Positions 29,209 to 38,556 are shown, counted from the stretch's first letter. The stretch: DNA of 64,000 nt from Nostoc piscinale CENA21 (GCF_001298445.1 NZ_CP012036.1:5703524-5767523); one strand, 5' to 3'. Notes: generated by a model not told the origin, from the letters alone. A program made the numbers and translations.

Positions 29209-30036
29209 ATGAATAATAGCAACCAACAACTCACACTTTACTATCCTTGTGCAATTCAGATTTTAGATCAGTTTGTACAGACAATATCAGTTGAGTTTTG
29301 GATACAGAATCCAATAAACGAAAAATGGAATTTGTTACCATGTAAAAATGGTGATAGCAGCATATCAGGTTACATATATGCGATAGCACCACGGATAATG
29401 GTTTATACCAATGAAGAATATCCGTCTATAGAAGATTTTTTACGAGCTAAAAAAGAGGAAGGTGTAGACTATCCCATTCGACATAAAAGAACTTATCTTA
29501 CAGTTAAGGGTGCTGCATCTCACAAACTATTCTGGGCATGGACAAATCCTCAAACTAATAAAATTGAACGCATCCATTGGCATCCTTTAGCTATAAAAGC
29601 AAAGGCAAGTGAAGATGACCGAACTGACTACTCAAATATAACTCCAGTCAAGATTGTAAATGGAAAATTAATCACACTTGAAAAGGACAATTTACCATCA
29701 AATAGAGCAGCTTTTTCAGAGTTTATTGCAGACAGAGAAGAAAACCTCCGCCTTGCACTTGAAGCCATGAAATCACCCAATCCTGATGCCGCACTCGAAC
29801 TACTGGCCATCATGGAAGAAATATCCAAAGACTGCTTCTACGCCAGTTGGATTATGGGCAATGGATACAATTTAGAATCAATTCTTAAATCCTGGAATGG
29901 CACTAGTAACGTCAGCTACGGTAGTGGGGAAATCACACATCAACAATTAGCACTAATGCGCGTTCTCTGTGAACTATCCCAAGGTTGGTGGTTTTGGGAT
30001 GAAGATAAGGATACTGGCGTAATTTTCCAAAGTTAA
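29209..30036 (+). CDS. Hypothetical protein, second of a two-gene unit
   Basis: A 275-aa protein of unknown family. It has an N-terminal beta-rich half (LTLYYPCAIQILDQFVQTIS), a central basic loop, and a helical C-terminal half with NPDAALELLAIMEEISKDCF and RVLCELSQGWWFWDEDKD. ATG 29209 follows the previous stop directly; an overlapping ATG at 29194 is also possible. A terminator at 30100 closes the unit. No catalytic pattern could be assigned. Confidence 0.6.
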   Translation: MNNSNQQLTLYYPCAIQILDQFVQTISVEFWIQNPINEKWNLLPCKNGDSSISGYIYAIAPRIMVYTNEEYPSIEDFLRAKKEEGVDYPIRHKRTYLTVKGAASHKLFWAWTNPQTNKIERIHWHPLAIKAKASEDDRTDYSNITPVKIVNGKLITLEKDNLPSNRAAFSEFIADREENLRLALEAMKSPNPDAALELLAIMEEISKDCFYASWIMGNGYNLESILKSWNGTSNVSYGSGEITHQQLALMRVLCELSQGWWFWDEDKDTGVIFQS

Positions 30037-30099
30037 ACTTACAGGAAAATCGCCTGATTATTGGGGCTAAGAGTCTTGCGATCGCTTTACACGATCGGG

Positions 30100-30132
30100 A
30101 ATGCGCTTACGATTAACAGTAGCGCATTTTTT
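30100..30132 (+). terminator. Rho-independent terminator
   Basis: AATGCGCT and AGCGCATT form the stem around a 13-base loop, followed by TTTTTTATA. It lies 64 bases after the 29209 gene and faces the minus-strand gene at 30187-30570, so it may stop transcription from both sides. Confidence 0.75.
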
Positions 30133-30186
30133 ATACTCAATATGAAGAAGGCCGCCCGCAGATGCCTGTTCGCTCTTTGCGTGTGG

Positions 30187-30570
30187 TTAGAGCTTTGGGG
30201 TGGACGATGGAGGTAGACAGACTTCCATAGCTTGAATCAAGCCGTGTTCAAGGGTGAATCGATGGCCCACGTGCTCATCGGCAAGAACTGCGTAAGCCTT
30301 GTCACGCACGACCTGATGTACATCGACCAAAATGCGCCCGCCCTCCTCCAAGTAAAAGGTTTGCGGCTCAACGTGCGGATCAATCTCGCTCCATTGCTCC
30401 GTCCAGTAAGCGCGAACTTCTTCAGGCCCACGGACAAAACCGCCTTTGAACGCTCTCGGCCAAACCACGTCCGGAGTCATGAGAGCAAGGGCAGCGTCAA
30501 TGTCTCGCGCGTTGAAGGCTGCATACGCCGCACGGAGCAGCTCGATTTCTGGTGCTCTTTGATCTGACAT
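30187..30570 (-). CDS. SnoaL-like/NTF2-fold protein
   Basis: A 127-aa protein of the SnoaL/NTF2-like fold. The N-terminal helix LRAAYAAFNARDIDAALALM is followed by PDVVWPRAFKGGFVRGPEEV and RAYWTEQWSEIDPHVEPQTF, then a central strand GRILVDVHQVVRD. Such proteins are isomerases, hydrolases or ligand binders, and the pocket residues cannot be matched to a known activity. Its base composition is visibly richer in G and C than its neighbours (many GCG, CGC and GGC codons), pointing to a recent gain from a GC-rich donor. It is a cargo gene with no partner nearby. Confidence 0.78.
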   Translation of the reverse strand: MSDQRAPEIELLRAAYAAFNARDIDAALALMTPDVVWPRAFKGGFVRGPEEVRAYWTEQWSEIDPHVEPQTFYLEEGGRILVDVHQVVRDKAYAVLADEHVGHRFTLEHGLIQAMEVCLPPSSTPKL

Positions 30571-30801
30571 AAGCGGTATGGTGAAGCAGATGCAGTAAAG
30601 ACTAATCTAATAATTTATTGTATAGAGTTTAGCTGAAGCTTTTTTTATCGACACTATCATGCGTAATGTCAGGTTTATTTCGAGGATTTCCCGTTTTTAA
30701 TTCTTCTATTGTAAGGAAGGTTGTTTTATACCCACATTCCACACTTCAAAATGAATTATCTATATTTTCAATAAAAATTCCTAATAATATTCAGGTTATA
30801 C

Positions 30802-31215
30802 TTACAACTCCATATCGCAATTCCGAGTTGGAGAAAATTGATATTGCCTTTGCCTTGCAGCCGCTATTTCAAAAGAGGTATCAAATTCCGTAACCTTTGT
30901 TCCAAGTTTTAATTCCTCGTATAAAGGTACACCATCACCGTCATTGTCACTAAGAAGAATCTTGGTCATGATATGAGCCGGGGCAACTTGCGCGAGGCGA
31001 TTTACTACATTAGCAACAAACTCGTTAGATGCTTCGCAGCCATTAAGGTATCTAATCAAAGCATCAGCAGTAGCCTCAGTCATCTTAGCTGGGTTTTTTA
31101 CCCCCGCTTCCAGAATAAAGTCATCGTAAATAGCTTTCTCGCTATCAGTAAAATTTTCCTTGCAAGCTTGTTGGATAATTAATTCAGCCTGCTGTTGTTG
31201 ATTTAAAATTGTCAT
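30802..31215 (-). CDS. Hypothetical protein with one EF-hand-type Ca-binding loop
   Basis: A 137-aa protein. The N-terminal ~80 residues are helical (QQQQAELIIQQACKENF). Near the C-terminus, residues 90-101 form a canonical EF-hand-type loop: DNDGDGVPLYEE, with Asp at positions 1, 3 and 5, Gly at 6 and Glu at 12. It resembles dockerin or thrombospondin type-3 loops, usually found in exported proteins, but no signal peptide is seen here. It is divergent from the small gene at 31251. Function unknown; calcium binding is inferred. Confidence 0.6.
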   Translation of the reverse strand: MTILNQQQQAELIIQQACKENFTDSEKAIYDDFILEAGVKNPAKMTEATADALIRYLNGCEASNEFVANVVNRLAQVAPAHIMTKILLSDNDGDGVPLYEELKLGTKVTEFDTSFEIAAARQRQYQFSPTRNCDMEL

Positions 31216-31250
31216 AGTGGTTTTTAGATATTGTTAAAAGAGTAACAGAT

Positions 31251-31493
31251 ATGACACATTATGTTTGCGATTTATATGGCAATACAAATTGGGATCTTCC
31301 AATAGAAGAAGTCACTGCTAGAACATTCAATACAGAACAAGAAGCAGAACAATGGTTCAAAGATAAGTGTTCTGGTAACAGTATTGAATTTAGTGGCTTC
31401 CATGACACTGAACGCTACGTCACCAACTGGGTTTCCTGCAACGGTAAAGAAGTTGGTGAAATTACCAAACGCCCTAGTTCCAATGAATTCTAA
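31251..31493 (+). CDS. Small hypothetical protein
   Basis: An 80-aa protein (MTHYVCDLYGNTNWDLPIEE...). It is acidic to neutral, with no membrane segment. The pattern FNTEQEAEQWFKDKCSG resembles small DNA-associated proteins in other plasmids, but no family is recalled. It is a single gene 35 bases from the divergent EF-hand gene and 64 bases ahead of the FolD-like gene. Confidence 0.5.
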   Translation: MTHYVCDLYGNTNWDLPIEEVTARTFNTEQEAEQWFKDKCSGNSIEFSGFHDTERYVTNWVSCNGKEVGEITKRPSSNEF

Positions 31494-31556
31494 TTAGGAA
31501 TTCAGAAAATTGTCTGGTGCAAACAATTTTCTCGATCAAATTTAACTCCATATTAA

Positions 31557-32747
31557 ATGACACTCATAGACGGACAATTAATACGAGAACACGTAAAGCA
31601 AGAATGTCAAAAATACAAATCCATTTTTCAAGCATCTCAAAAAGAAGTAGCAATCATCAGATTTGAGGCTTCAGAAAATGCCAGCAACGGACTAAGAGCT
31701 AGATATGAAGCAGCCAGAATCTCAGCAGAACAAAAAGTAGCAACATTCAACGCTATTGGCATTACTCCCAATTATATTGTGCTGTCACCCAATATTGCAG
31801 TAGAGCAATTTGGCAACATTATCCAATCCATTAATGAAAATAGCAAGGTGACTGCTGCTATTGTTCAATACCCAATTCCAGCTAAGTTTACAAGTTCAAT
31901 TGGGCTATTAGAACCACAAAAAGATATAGATATCGTCCGCAGACAAAGTAACAATTTCTTTGAAAGTTGTGCTACTGCTGAAGGAATCGCCAGAATTGTT
32001 GAGTCCTACGCACAAAGGGATTCCAATGTTGCAGTTGTCGGCGGAGGTGGCTTTGTGGGCAGTGGTGTCATCAAATATTTAGAAGCAAGTAGAATCAGCT
32101 GTTTCTGTTTGGAAGACGGCGATGACTTGAGTAGAACTCAAGCAGCTGACATTGTGGTATCAGTCACCGGAAGACAAGGAATTTTCACTCCTTATGTACT
32201 CCCGTCTCATCACTTGGTTGTCGATGGTGGCTTTACACCTACTGCTTCTGGTGCTGCTGGCGATGTAGATCGCAGTGCTTACAGCATCCCCCAGAACATT
32301 ACGCCCGTCCCTGGAGGTGTTGGCCCGATAGAAATGGCAATTTTAGCAGAACGTTTGGTAAAAATGGATTTGGGCGTAGAACTTGGGAAATGGAACTACC
32401 AGCAATTACAGCAAGAACAAATGCAACGTGCTACTATAATAGCCCCCATAGCTAGAGTGTTCTTCGCACAACAAACAACTGCCTACCCTCAATCCATTCG
32501 CACAGAGAGAGAAAACCTATTTGTCTTGGAAGGCAGTAACTACCAGATCCGCTTCAATAGCACCACGCAAAGTTTGATTGTTGCCAGAACCAATGAAAAG
32601 CTAACGTTAATTCGGCTATCTCTTGCAAGTAATCAAATTGAAACCGCTAGAGGTATAACAAACGAGGACGTAACAAGATGGCAACAAATTCAAGCTGCGA
32701 TCGATTCAACAACAACGCAATCAAATGATAGAGGTATGGAGCTTTGA
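31557..32747 (+). CDS. FolD-like protein with a C-terminal extension
   Basis: A 396-aa protein. The first ~285 residues follow FolD (methylenetetrahydrofolate dehydrogenase/cyclohydrolase): AAIVQYPIP, LEPQKDIDIV (catalytic-site Asp region), a Rossmann loop VAVVGGGGFVG, and the terminal signature ITPVPGGVGPIEMAILAERL. The Tyr normally four residues before the catalytic Lys appears replaced: the motif reads ISAEQKVATFNAIGI, where Lys remains and Ser is at that place. The last ~110 residues, absent from FolD, contain LFVLEGSNYQIRFNSTTQS. It could be an active variant or a one-carbon enzyme acting on another substrate. It overlaps the GT2 gene by 4 bases. Confidence 0.72.
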   Translation: MTLIDGQLIREHVKQECQKYKSIFQASQKEVAIIRFEASENASNGLRARYEAARISAEQKVATFNAIGITPNYIVLSPNIAVEQFGNIIQSINENSKVTAAIVQYPIPAKFTSSIGLLEPQKDIDIVRRQSNNFFESCATAEGIARIVESYAQRDSNVAVVGGGGFVGSGVIKYLEASRISCFCLEDGDDLSRTQAADIVVSVTGRQGIFTPYVLPSHHLVVDGGFTPTASGAAGDVDRSAYSIPQNITPVPGGVGPIEMAILAERLVKMDLGVELGKWNYQQLQQEQMQRATIIAPIARVFFAQQTTAYPQSIRTERENLFVLEGSNYQIRFNSTTQSLIVARTNEKLTLIRLSLASNQIETARGITNEDVTRWQQIQAAIDSTTTQSNDRGMEL

Positions 32748-33577
32748 AATTATCAATCATCACTGCAACATACAATAGACCTATGCAGCTTGCATCTACT
32801 GCACTGCCAAGCATTCAAAGTCAAACTGACCGCAATTTTGAATGGATCGTCATCAATGATGGTGCTAATCCGGACACCAGAGATATTATCACCAGTATTA
32901 GGGCAAAAGCTGATTTCCCTATCACTTACATTGAAATGGAACACCCTGACCCTTGCAGTGGCTTTGGCTTGTGCTACGCTCGTAACCTGGGACTAGATGC
33001 AGCTGGTGGTGACATTATTTCATACCTGGACGATGACAACAGTATAGCTCCTGAATTTATTGCCTCAATGCGGCAGTACTTTAAACAACATTCCAATATT
33101 CGATATAGCATAGCAAGACAGCAGCGCCGCCGCGATGTCATCCGCAATGGTAATGTTATTCGCCAAGGAAAGCCGTTTGTTTCACCTAGCAATTGCTGCT
33201 CCTTACAGCAGCTTTTATGGCAACAAGAGATATTCGACAGCAATGGTTTCGTCCACTACCGAAACAATGCTCCTAGATGGAACCCTCAGTTTCAAGTATT
33301 CGCAGACTACGAGTATTTGCTGCAATCTGCTTGCATCTGGGGTGAAAGTGGCTTTGGTTTCAATGACAGCATTCTTGTTAACTATATCCAGTCTTCTACT
33401 GGTATTATTGGTAGTTCTAATTACGAGCAGTGGGCAACTGAGCTATCGCTAATTGTCACTAATCAAGCTAACTATTCCATCCTTAAAGGCAGTATTGTTG
33501 AACGCTTAGAACAGCTTGTAGATAGTTATAGTACCAAGGCACAAATTTCATTAACGCCAAAAGCGTTTGCGTTCTGA
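32744..33577 (+). CDS. Glycosyltransferase family 2
   Basis: A 277-aa GT-A fold glycosyltransferase. It starts with KLSIITATYNRPMQLASTAL, IQSQTDRNFEWIVINDG, and has the DxD-type motif ISYLDDDNSIAPEFI for metal-nucleotide-sugar binding. TTG 32744 is the start and overlaps the preceding stop (TTGA), so translation is coupled to the FolD-like gene. The acceptor is unknown. Pairing with FolD is odd and may indicate a joint modification pathway, for example of a nucleobase or a glycan. Confidence 0.8.
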   Translation: MKLSIITATYNRPMQLASTALPSIQSQTDRNFEWIVINDGANPDTRDIITSIRAKADFPITYIEMEHPDPCSGFGLCYARNLGLDAAGGDIISYLDDDNSIAPEFIASMRQYFKQHSNIRYSIARQQRRRDVIRNGNVIRQGKPFVSPSNCCSLQQLLWQQEIFDSNGFVHYRNNAPRWNPQFQVFADYEYLLQSACIWGESGFGFNDSILVNYIQSSTGIIGSSNYEQWATELSLIVTNQANYSILKGSIVERLEQLVDSYSTKAQISLTPKAFAF

Positions 33578-33637
33578 CAATATAAATCAGAGCATCAATA
33601 GTATGGCAATAACCAAAACCACTACTTTGGACTAACG

Positions 33638-33671
33638 CCTACCTGCTAAAACAGCAAGTAGGTAAATTTTT
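33638..33671 (+). terminator. Terminator-like hairpin abutting the helicase start
   Basis: CCTACCTGCT (33638-33647) pairs with AGCAAGTAGG (33653-33662) with one mismatch. TAAATTTTT then runs straight into the helicase ATG at 33672. It may end the FolD-GT2 transcript, yet it also covers the place of a ribosome site. Confidence 0.6.
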
Positions 33672-36392
33672 ATGAACCAGCCTGAATGGTTAGAAGCAAA
33701 CAAGCAGGTTTATTCCAAAGAACATGGTGTTATCCATATCGCCGCCATCATTGAGAAAAACCTTTATTTTAAAAAGGGTAGTTTAAACCAAATTATTTTT
33801 GACTGGGAGCATGAGGTAAATAGCGGTAATTTATTACCTCTAAACCAAGCACCAACAGGTAAAAGTATTCTCTACCAAGAGATAGCTGCTATACTTGATG
33901 GCTCTGGAAAATTACAAAGCTGTGAAGTAATTCCTGCTCAAGAAGCTAAACTTTATTCCATCCCAGATGATATTCACCCTCTAGTTAAACTGGCCCTAAG
34001 TAAGTCAGGAATCAGTCAATTATATTCTCATCAAGTCGAGGCATGGCAAGCTTACAAAAAAGGAGAAGATATAATTCTCCAAACTCCTACCAGCAGTGGT
34101 AAAAGTATCTCTTTTCTCATTCCAATCATTCACGAGTGTATAAAGGGTAAATCAGCTTTAGTATTCTTTAACTTGAAAGCACTTGCATTTGACCAGGTAG
34201 AGAAAATACGTTCCTTTGTTAGCCACTTAGATGAAAATATTCGCCCCCAAATTCTCAATATTAATGGTGATATTCCTCCCCAAGAGCGCAAACAACTTTA
34301 CAGCAATAAACCCTCAATTTTATGCGTGACTCCTGATGTATGGAACCACGAGCTTAACAACTACCAATTCGATTCAAACTGGGGATTTAGAGAAACAATC
34401 AGAAAACTTTCAATTATTGTCTGTGACGAAATGCACTTTTATCAAGGCATATTTGGTTCGCATTTTGCACTACTTAATCGGCGAACTCAACTCATGATAG
34501 AATCTGTCGGCAATGATATTTCAAAATTACAATACATCTTCGCTTCTGCAACCATTAGTAACAGCAGCGAAATTGCCCAGAAGATATCTAATCGAGAAGA
34601 ACAAAGTAACCTTGCTATTATTGACCAAAGTGGGGCAAAACGCTCGGAGATTACTTTTATTAGCCTCAAACCACGAAACAATACATTTTACCAAACTGCC
34701 CAAGTCGCAGCTATGCTCGTAAGTAAAGGCATCGTCGGGATTTGTTTCTGTGATAGTAGAGAACTAGTTAAAGTTTTAACTAATGCCATACGTAAAGCTT
34801 TAATCGAGATGCAGCTGCCCCACCTGGGAGAAACCATCTCAGCATTTTATGGGAGCATGAAGGCAAATCAGCGTAACAAAATTATTGCAGATATACAAAG
34901 CGGGAAGGTCAAGTTCATTATATCTACAAGTGCTTTGGAGGCGGGTCTAGATATTGGGTCTATTGATGCAACTATCGTACATAGTTACCCTGGCTCAATT
35001 CTTGCCTTTCGCCAGAGGGCAGGACGTGCGGGGAGGCAGGAAGCAGGACTATTGGTGTTTATTCCGTCGAAAAGGTCGATTATGGATTCTTACTACGCCA
35101 ATTACCCAGAACGCCTTTTATCTGATTCTCCAGAAATTATCAACTTTAACCACAATTATGAAACAACTTTGGAGCAGCATATTCTCGCTTGTTGCAAAGA
35201 AAGTAAACCGACACAAGCTCAAATTGCCCGACATTTTGGTAGTTCTGGTAATGCGATCGCCCGACAGTTAATAGGTGATAATCAACTGATATTCAGCTAC
35301 AATCAAAGACTGACAACTAATCGAAATCTCGGTTATGTCCACTCAAAAATTAAAGTTAGAGGCAACACTGACCAAAACATCAGTTATATCAATCAAGATA
35401 GCGCAGAAGAGTTTGAGGAAAGTTCGGCATCTTCTGCACTAAGAGAAGTTTACCCTGGTGCTATATATCTTGCTCAAGACTTTGATGGCAACCCCGTACA
35501 GTATAAATCACAAGAGCTAAATTTAACCGAAGGGAAAGCCATTCTCAAGCCAATTGAAGCAACCAATTTATTTAGTCGTCCTAAAGGAAGCCTAAATTTC
35601 GAGGAAATTAAAATTGTCGGGGAAGCCAAAATTATCAATCTTCCCCAAGGGGCTGCTAGATTTACACCTATTTCAGCCAAAATCAAAGAAGAAATTTATG
35701 GCTACAACTTGTACAGGCTGGAACAAAAATGGACTTGCACTAATAACAGATGTCGCAACTTCAATTTAAATTTAACTGGACATTTACAAACTTGCCCTGC
35801 TTGTAAAACCCAACTGATTGAACGAGATTTTGTCGAACTATTGGAGGAAAATAAGTACGAGGAATCTCTTGCTCTTAACTACAATACATTCTGCGTCAGG
35901 GTTGAAATTAACGCTGATGCAAGAAAATATTTTTCAGTTGTGGTCAAAAATCACAGAAAAGAAATACTTAATAAACAGAAATATATTACCAATGAGGAGA
36001 AACAACTATTTGAAAGCAATGAAACCCAAATTTGCGTTCATACTCTCGCTCATCACCTTATACTCAGTTTACCACTTGTCGAACATGGAGCAAACAGTCG
36101 AGATATAGATTTCATGTTAGTAGAAGTACCTTCTAATCCTAAGATAGTTGGCTATTTCTTTGATACTTGTGAACATGGTACAGGTATGTGTGATACCCTC
36201 ATCAAGTATTTAGAGACTGCCTTTATTAAGGCAAAGTTTCTAGTCGATAATTGTCCTTGTAAATACGGCTGCTCTTCTTGTACAACAATTCAACGCTGTC
36301 CTGATGATAACGAAGCACTGTTTAAATCAGTTGGGCTATCTCTACTAAAGGAAATAATCAATCCCACAGAGACAAGAACTATTAATCAATAG
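33672..36392 (+). CDS. MrfA/YprA-like superfamily 2 helicase with DUF1998
   Basis: A 906-aa DEAD/DEAH-type helicase. Walker A QTPTSSGKSISFLIP is near residue 137. The Walker B-like motif is IVCDEMHFYQGIFG near 249, SAT is in IFASATIS, and motif VI is RQRAGRAGRQ. The C-terminal DUF1998-type zinc cluster CPCKYGCSSC with QRC is near 860-875. A second zinc ribbon, CTNNRCRNF...CPACKTQ, lies near 690-720. MrfA/YprA in Bacillus works in mitomycin-lesion repair; the same helicase-DUF1998 core also appears in defence systems such as DISARM (DrmA). No DrmB or DrmC is nearby, so repair or plasmid maintenance is favoured. All ATPase motifs look intact. Confidence 0.8.
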   Translation: MNQPEWLEANKQVYSKEHGVIHIAAIIEKNLYFKKGSLNQIIFDWEHEVNSGNLLPLNQAPTGKSILYQEIAAILDGSGKLQSCEVIPAQEAKLYSIPDDIHPLVKLALSKSGISQLYSHQVEAWQAYKKGEDIILQTPTSSGKSISFLIPIIHECIKGKSALVFFNLKALAFDQVEKIRSFVSHLDENIRPQILNINGDIPPQERKQLYSNKPSILCVTPDVWNHELNNYQFDSNWGFRETIRKLSIIVCDEMHFYQGIFGSHFALLNRRTQLMIESVGNDISKLQYIFASATISNSSEIAQKISNREEQSNLAIIDQSGAKRSEITFISLKPRNNTFYQTAQVAAMLVSKGIVGICFCDSRELVKVLTNAIRKALIEMQLPHLGETISAFYGSMKANQRNKIIADIQSGKVKFIISTSALEAGLDIGSIDATIVHSYPGSILAFRQRAGRAGRQEAGLLVFIPSKRSIMDSYYANYPERLLSDSPEIINFNHNYETTLEQHILACCKESKPTQAQIARHFGSSGNAIARQLIGDNQLIFSYNQRLTTNRNLGYVHSKIKVRGNTDQNISYINQDSAEEFEESSASSALREVYPGAIYLAQDFDGNPVQYKSQELNLTEGKAILKPIEATNLFSRPKGSLNFEEIKIVGEAKIINLPQGAARFTPISAKIKEEIYGYNLYRLEQKWTCTNNRCRNFNLNLTGHLQTCPACKTQLIERDFVELLEENKYEESLALNYNTFCVRVEINADARKYFSVVVKNHRKEILNKQKYITNEEKQLFESNETQICVHTLAHHLILSLPLVEHGANSRDIDFMLVEVPSNPKIVGYFFDTCEHGTGMCDTLIKYLETAFIKAKFLVDNCPCKYGCSSCTTIQRCPDDNEALFKSVGLSLLKEIINPTETRTINQ

Positions 36393-36399
36393 TTAAGAT

Positions 36400-36432
36400 A
36401 ATCCTATCCAGCTTGGGTAGGATTATTTTTTT
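36400..36432 (+). terminator. Rho-independent terminator of the helicase gene
   Basis: AATCCTATCC pairs with GGGTAGGATT (one mismatch), followed by ATTTTTTT. It directly follows the helicase stop. Confidence 0.88.
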
Positions 36433-36447
36433 AGTAATTCAACCACA

Positions 36448-36497
36448 TACATCGCTTACGCACAAGATTGATGAAAGTTTTGAGAATAAGCGATGTA
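36448..36497 (+). promoter_or_regulatory. Inverted repeat enclosing the start of the 36493 gene
   Basis: TACATCGCTTA (36448-36458) and TAAGCGATGTA (36487-36497) are perfect reverse complements 28 bases apart. The second arm contains the ATG of the next frame (36493-36495). In RNA, the start codon would be paired, so this may gate translation, or the repeat may be an operator. Confidence 0.45.
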
Positions 36498-37240
36498 CGT
36501 CGAACTATTAGCTGATTCACATCCAAACCCTAAAAAAATTTCAAATTATTTACGCACCATCATTTTTACTTACAGAAACAAATTTTCAAATAGGAGATTT
36601 TGTCGAGTCTAACAATATTGATTTTATTATCAATCATGCTGTAAATCTAGGGTATCAGGTGAAAATATCTCATCCTGAAACCCAACAATATAATAAATAT
36701 CCTCTTCCCAAAATCAGTGATGAACTAGCCGATTTGATAATTAATTATCCATCAAACTTAAAACTGCGAACTAATGGGATGGTTTTTGAACAAAGGGCAT
36801 ATTTAATGTCTAAAGTTTACGATGAAGTGTGCCAAAACCTTGAATCAAAAGCTCTTTTAAGAGAAGCAGAGTATTGGCTGATAAATTACGCACGAGAAGT
36901 AATTGCCAAACAATGTCATTACTTACCAGATATCCTAATGAAATTAGATAACCCAACTGTGAGAGCAATGGCAATAGATACACTCATGCTTTGGCAACCA
37001 GATTGGAACAAGGCTATCTCTCAATATAGAGGAAGTAGATTTGAGGCTGGCAATAATGAATTTGAGGTGATCAGCTACTATCACAATCAAAAAAAGAAGG
37101 GGAGGGAGGGGATAATGGTACTGTGCAAGGTAACAAAAACTATGAATAACTATCTTGAGTTTCCTACCTTTCCTTGCAATGCAAACTGTACTCTTGGGAC
37201 TTATCAAGTCGAAAATGCACTTAACAAAAGGTTAGCTTAA
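36493..37240 (+). CDS. Hypothetical protein, frameshifted in an A7 run
   Basis: From ATG 36493, dropping one A of the A7 run at 36532-36538 gives a 248-aa protein ending at 37240 (join PNPKKFQIIYAPSFLLTE). Read as is, a frame is open only from about 36660. The N-terminal part looks like a beta-alpha fold (MYVELLADSHPNPKK), and the C-terminal part is helical (LLREAEYWLINYAREVIAKQ). No family is recognised. It precedes the primase by about 300 bases and may belong to the replication block. Confidence 0.45.
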
Positions 37241-37268
37241 AACATAATCGCCATCTGAAATATTAATC

Positions 37269-37493
37269 ATGGACGAGCAACAAATCAACTATTTAATAAC
37301 AGGTATTTGTACGTTTCACTGGAATGCTGATTTTCATAAATTCTGTCAAGTCTGCAACTTTGACCCTAACAACACCTATTCAAAAGAGAAATGGCAGCAG
37401 TGGCAACAATTTGTATCTGGTATTAAAGCGTTTGACCAAAATACACTTGTTAAGCTAGTTGAAGCTGGCCATCAATTAGCACCACAGTCATAA
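37269..37493 (+). CDS. Small hypothetical protein
   Basis: A 74-aa protein (MDEQQINYLITGICTFHWNA...). It contains a Cys-rich patch GICTFHWNADFHKFCQVC that could bind a metal and a helical tail. No family is recalled. It is probably co-transcribed with the 36493 gene (28-base gap). Confidence 0.45.
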   Translation: MDEQQINYLITGICTFHWNADFHKFCQVCNFDPNNTYSKEKWQQWQQFVSGIKAFDQNTLVKLVEAGHQLAPQS

Positions 37494-37522
37494 TCTCAAA
37501 CCACTACGGTTACTAACGCACT

Positions 37523-37567
37523 CGTGCATGAATTATCGAAGTAATTAGCCACATGAATTCATGCACG
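37523..37567 (+). promoter_or_regulatory. Inverted repeat covering the primase start
   Basis: CGTGCATGAATT (37523-37534) pairs perfectly with AATTCATGCACG (37556-37567). The right arm includes ATG 37561. This is the second gene in a row whose start codon sits in the arm of a long inverted repeat. It could be a repressor site or a translational gate. Confidence 0.5.
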
Positions 37568-38554
37568 CCCAAATCCGTCATTTGGTATCTTCGCTTGACA
37601 ACTTACCCGAAGAATGGCGAATCGTCCCTACCTTTGGTAAACGTCCTCTAGGGAAAGAATGGGAAAAAAAATACTTACTCTCCCAAAGAACTACAAACTG
37701 AACTCGTCCGCCGCCGGCTAAAAGTTTGGACAAATAACAGATTTATCACACCCACTGGTGTAGCCTTGGTTTGCGGTTTCAATCATCCTCAAGGGTACTT
37801 AGTAGCTATTGACTGCGATGGGGAAACATCCTGGCGACAAATCATCCAAATTAACGAACACCTAGAACCAAAAGAACTTAACCAGCTAATACCCATCAGC
37901 GAAACTCCTGTGGAGTCGTTACACGATCGCGCTCAACAATATCTCCCTCCCACAATTGCATTTACCTCTGGGAGGAAATATCGCAGCCAACGCTTATACC
38001 TCATCCCAAATTCAAAAGCTTGCGATGTCAAATCTCGCAAAATCAAAACTGGGAAGGACGAACACCTGGAGTTTCGAGGCAAAAACCTAGCTTCAATCCT
38101 CCCCCCGTCCTTTCATCCAGAAGGTAGAAATTACAGATGGCTTCCCGGCTGTAGTCCATCTGAACGCCAAATAGAAATAGCTCCCGATTGGGTAATTGCC
38201 CAAATGCTTGCCAAACAGGAGAAAACAAGAAAGTTTAACCTACCCAAAGAAAAATATAACCGCAGATATGGGGTAGACAGGTACGCTCATTTAATTCCCT
38301 CAATAGAAACCAATATCCAGACTGCACTTGTACTACTCGAAGTCATCCACCCTCGGTTTTCAGATGATTACCATTCGTGGATTCAAGTCGGGATGGCACT
38401 TCATAGTGTTAGTCCCATTTTATTTAAAGCATGGGACACCTGGAGCCAACTTTCTCCTAAGTACAAACCAGGCGAATGCGCCTACAAATGGCAGTCTTTT
38501 AACAAGACAGGTATCACTATCCGCACTTTATTTAGATTAGCCAATCTCTCTTAA
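37561..38554 (+). CDS. Prim-Pol domain primase with PriCT-2, frameshifted in an A8 run
   Basis: One A removed from the A8 run at 37664-37671 gives a 330-aa protein. The first ~220 residues match the bifunctional primase/polymerase N-terminal domain (PF09250-type), with VALVCGFNHPQGYLVAIDCD (catalytic-type Asp-x-Asp), IAFTSGRKYRSQRLYLI and EFRGKNLASILPPSFHPEGR. Residues ~255-325 match the PriCT-2 helical domain: HSWIQVGMALHS, FKAWDTWSQ, CAYKWQSF. Such proteins prime plasmid replication. The join reads GKEWEKNTYSPKELQTEL. It is followed 2 bases later by the PRTRC genes, so it heads that operon. Confidence 0.7.
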
Positions 38555-38556
38555 TC

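Noticed and set aside
30666..30893. 75-aa plus-strand frame overlapping the EF-hand gene
   Set aside because: It overlaps the better supported minus-strand gene (30802-31215), has no ribosome site and an unremarkable composition, so it was left out.
33672..36392. DISARM defence system based on the DUF1998 helicase
   Set aside because: Neither DrmB, DrmC nor a DISARM-type methylase is adjacent. The methyltransferase at 43440 is 7 kb away and in another operon, so the neighbourhood does not support DISARM.
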